Shown piece after piece: positions 61,101 to 64,000 of a stretch of DNA of 64,000 nucleotides. Under the pieces are notes generated by a model, which saw nothing but the letters and a program-made list of their open reading frames with translations, did not search any database and was not told the origin of the DNA. Source of the DNA: Aldrovandia affinis (taxonomy: Eukaryota > Chordata > Actinopteri > Notacanthiformes > Halosauridae); the NCBI GenBank assembly GCA_029706075.1, contig JAINUG010000194.1, positions 1,240,001-1,304,000 on the forward strand, in the 5' to 3' direction. Each line of letters opens with the position of its first letter. The first letter of the stretch is position 1. Both the position numbers and the translations under genes were made by a program.

Positions 61101-62559
61101 TGGCTTGTATTTTTATGCGCCCGTATGAATCTGTATGAGGTCTCTTCGTACTTTGTAATTGTGCTTTCAGGATATATTTTTCAAAGCTGGTCAGGAGACG
61201 CACCGCTAATGGTAAAGGAGCGCAGACATGAATTTTCTCTGTCAGGCAAATTCCCCGTGTGTGCCCTGTGATTTATTCCACACTGCAGGGCAAGGGGATC
61301 AGTGAGAAATGCAGTCGTTACCTAGCCGAGACACCTGGACAGCGCACAGGAGCTTACGCCAGAAATATTTACCGTGCGTCTTTCAGATGTATTAAAAGAC
61401 TACTGTGTTATGCAGAGTAATACCTTTTTGTGTGACTTGTTTACAGCCCGCAATCTGTTTATGCGCAGCAGCCACCTCCATCACCGCGTTCGCAGGGCTG
61501 GAGAAAGCGGCGTTGAAGATTACGCATAATCCGCAGAAACAAAAAATCTGACAAATAATAGATAGCAGGGTAGGACACTGGTGTGCACATGTTTGTTAGG
61601 CAGATAAGTGACTGGCTCACTCCGCGCGGAACGCTAGCGTTTAGCCAATCGCATTCTTCGCTATCGCATTTGCATCTATATAGCTATCTGTATTAAAAAA
61701 AGGTGAATTATACAGCGGTGTCAGACGTTGCGCTGTAATAAGGGGCATCACTTAAACGTGAAGAAAAGAACTGACAGTCCAAAGGTACATCAGAGCGTAT
61801 GGATACACAGACACTCTCAGTGGGGCAATTTTCTGTCACCGAGGGCTTTAGAAGTATCTCATTTCGCTGTATAGGAAACATTTACATTCTAAACCGCCGT
61901 TTAAAGTGAGATCAATCTAAATATTCATGCTCTTCCATGCCCCGTTTTTTGGAACACATATCATTTTGTAGCCGTTCACAGTGTCCACCTGTAATTTCCC
62001 AGGTCTGTGTCCGCAATCGTAATTGCGTTTTACTCATGTAAGGTATTGGTCCCGGTACCTGCAAGACACAGCACATCGTCATGGCGTTGGCTCGAGTCAG
62101 AATCACTCCTCAGCAGCCATCGTTATGACAACGATCCAATGTTTGTTTAGCTTCTTTAACAGGCAAATAGGGCCTCCGATCCCTTATCGACCGGCTATGT
62201 AGAGCTATGCAGAGAAGGCGTTCTACTATTAGTCCACGAGCAGCCCATGAGCTAGAAACAAGGGAGGAAGAGAACCTTTAAACTTTTATCCGCCTTGGGA
62301 CCGTTTTTCCGTTTCGCTTTTTTCCATGAAGCATTGCCCATCGGCAGTTGATGACTTTTTATTTAATTGCGTCTAACCTTCTTGCGCGTGCTTTATAAAA
62401 CGATGGTATTTTTGTAACTGTAATTAATCAACCTGTGTTTTCCCCCCTCCATTTGTTTGTATCGATTGGACGGGCGCGATGGGGAAAAAGCTTTCGCCTT
62501 CACAGCGTTAGCTGATGGAACACAACAATATGTTTTAAGTTTAAACCTAAATCACTTTG
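58154..62559. other. DAB1 intron, candidate regulatory DNA only
   Basis: No exon, transposon or RNA gene recognised over 4.4 kb. Mixed-composition, CpG-containing intervals at 59880-60470 and 61440-61700 look like unique, possibly conserved DNA; the remainder is AT-rich. Confidence 0.38.
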
Positions 62560-62981
62560 TGTAGCAAGGTGGCAGGGGTGGCCACGCTGCCAGGTGGTGA
62601 GTGGACGAAAGACAAACCCCAAATAAAGTTCTAATAGGCCAATGGCCAGTTTATTGTCCTTAAACTTTATAAAAGCAAACAAACCACAAAAATAACAAAG
62701 TTAAAGCAAAAGCTATTGCTAAGAGGCTCAAACCGCAACAAAAAGCTACCACCTCTTCCTCCAATCAGGCATGGCAGGCTGTGCTTTTATAACGGAGGCA
62801 ATGGCTCACAGCTGAATTGATTGCTCATTAGCCTCAGGTGAGCCTGCCTGTAAGTGAGGCCGCTGCTGTCCAAGGCCCTGTAGTCCTCTCCAGGCTGTGG
62901 GAGGGAACAGGAACACCTGACAGCAGCCAGAAGGGAGACACAGCCCTCTCTACTCCTCCCTCCACCTCTCCCAGTGTCACA
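62560..62981 (-). mobile_element. solo LTR with 5-bp target duplication
   Basis: The 422-bp unit starts TG and ends CA, with short inverted ends (TGTAGC at one side, GTCACA at the other). On both sides the five bases CTTTG are duplicated exactly (62555-62559 and 62982-62986). In minus orientation it has the layout of an LTR: TGTGACACTGGG start, TATAAAAG promoter motif (complement of 62784-62791), AATAAA signal (complement of 62650-62655), and a TTGCTACA end. No internal retroelement sequence adjoins, so recombination between two LTRs has removed it. The family (Gypsy, ERV or other) cannot be told from the LTR alone, though 5 bp fits Ty3/Gypsy-type and several others. Confidence 0.88.
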
Positions 62982-64000
62982 CTTTGTTACAATCAGAATT
63001 ATTTAAGTATTGTTTAAGTAACCCACTTGCCTTGTTATTATTAAAATGACTTGTGAAATGTGACATGCACAACAGGTCATGCTAACACAATTAGCCTACT
63101 AAAGTTTAAGCGCTATGTAAAAAGCAATCTTTGGATGGTTGATCCTTGATAAAATCAGCTAGCTTGTTAATCACAAAAAACAATGGATAACAGGTTAAAC
63201 ACAATATAAGATTGAAGGTAAAATAAGTTATTGTTCTCCTCTATATCCTTCAAGGACATTCACCGTTTCTCCTTAGATGGCAGTTTTTTATTTTTTAAAT
63301 GTTCTCAGTTGGGAGTTACCCAAAATTTCATGCTGAAAACTGTATTTGCAGCAGTTACACAAGCACAGTCTCTTTTCTTCCCCTAAAGGAGATTGCACAC
63401 CGTGCCTTATTTTAAGCCGCGCCGTGCTTTGTGAATGTGAATATTTCTTTCAGTCTCGACGGCATATACGCTTTGTTACTGTAAGAGAGATCGGCATCAG
63501 ACGGCAAACAGTGTTCCATGTCGAAGTGTTCCCTGGAACACGGTGCGAACGCATCTACTGGCAAAGTAGCTGTGCCTTTCTGATGAGTGCATCAATACGT
63601 GTTTATCTCAGGTGAGTCACATCTCCTTGGTAACCGCTACACTTCCGAAGGTCCTTTATATTGCGGGGGAGAGCCGTGGCCCGGACTCGCCGCAATCACT
63701 GTATTATTCAGAGTGTCTCTCGGTTTGCGCGGCGCGGGAAACGAGACTCATCAACCCATTCATCATGGCCAGGGCCGGCCAGCATCCTCGCCTTGTGATT
63801 ACCGCAAAGACGCAATCGTCTCGTTCCGGGAAAAGGCCCTCGGAGCGTCAGCGCGGTGGATGTAACGCGCCGGTTCCCACGTGAAGCTCTTAACAGCTAT
63901 TATGCAAATGTCCACGTCTCCTGTCCCCCTTCCGCCTCCGCTGAACGTCACACGCGCCCCCCCCTGGGCCGGCGTGACCGCCTCCCAACGGCGGAAGGCA
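62982..64000. other. DAB1 intron, CpG-rich at the end
   Basis: AT-rich to 63340, then increasingly CpG-rich from 63630 to the edge. No exon supported. The GC-rich end may be the start of a CpG island continuing beyond the window. Confidence 0.38.

Overview
The window looks like nuclear DNA of a ray-finned fish, most likely a teleost. It is an intron-rich, repeat-laden stretch with almost no protein-coding capacity. The evidence is several distinct Tc1/mariner families, a hAT element, tRNA-derived SINEs with the fish L2-type tail (GTCGCTTTGGATAAAAG), V-SINE-like copies, CA/CT microsatellites, and no dense ORFs or bacterial signals.

The one host gene I can support is an exon at 51656-51862 (+). 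It has a strong splice acceptor, a 5' UTR of 140 bases, an ATG at 51796 and a peptide opening MSTEAELQPAV..., followed by a phase-1 splice donor. The peptide matches the start of Disabled-1 (DAB1), the Reelin-pathway adaptor, as I recall it. DAB1 is known for enormous 5' introns, so the rest of the window is best read as a DAB1 5' intron or upstream region (1-51655) and the first coding intron (51863-64000). No PTB-domain exon was found downstream in the window.

Mobile-element layout: tRNA-like SINE head (1241-1306); L2-tailed SINE (3752-3913); hAT element with an intact 8-bp target duplication and a C-terminal transposase remnant (5261-6032); Tc1-like foldback copy (8003-8790); V-SINE-like copies (10581-10780, 17499-17726, 29582-29796); Tc1 element split by a SINE (13835-14735); rearranged Tc1 remnant (22286-23190); GC-rich SINE copies (23823-24300, 33772-33965, 43275-43627, 47645-47940, 50460-50720); near full-length Tc1 (29992-31200); miniature Tc1 (31312-31864); Tc1 pseudogene (34722-35696); a decayed coiled-coil coding relic ending in an LTR-like segment (43628-45725); a second L2-tailed SINE (52282-52443); and a solo LTR with perfect 5-bp target duplication (62560-62981).

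Between these lie quiet stretches. Some carry clusters of homeodomain-type TAATTA, octamer and SOX-like motifs and are candidate conserved enhancers (notably around 12340, 18230, 29380, 41090, 49290 and 54400), which alignment would have to test. I see no novel multi-gene system. The most interesting items are the DAB1 start exon with its microsatellite polypyrimidine tract and two uORFs, the 22-bp G-rich minisatellite, the clean solo LTR and hAT insertions, and the coiled-coil relic.
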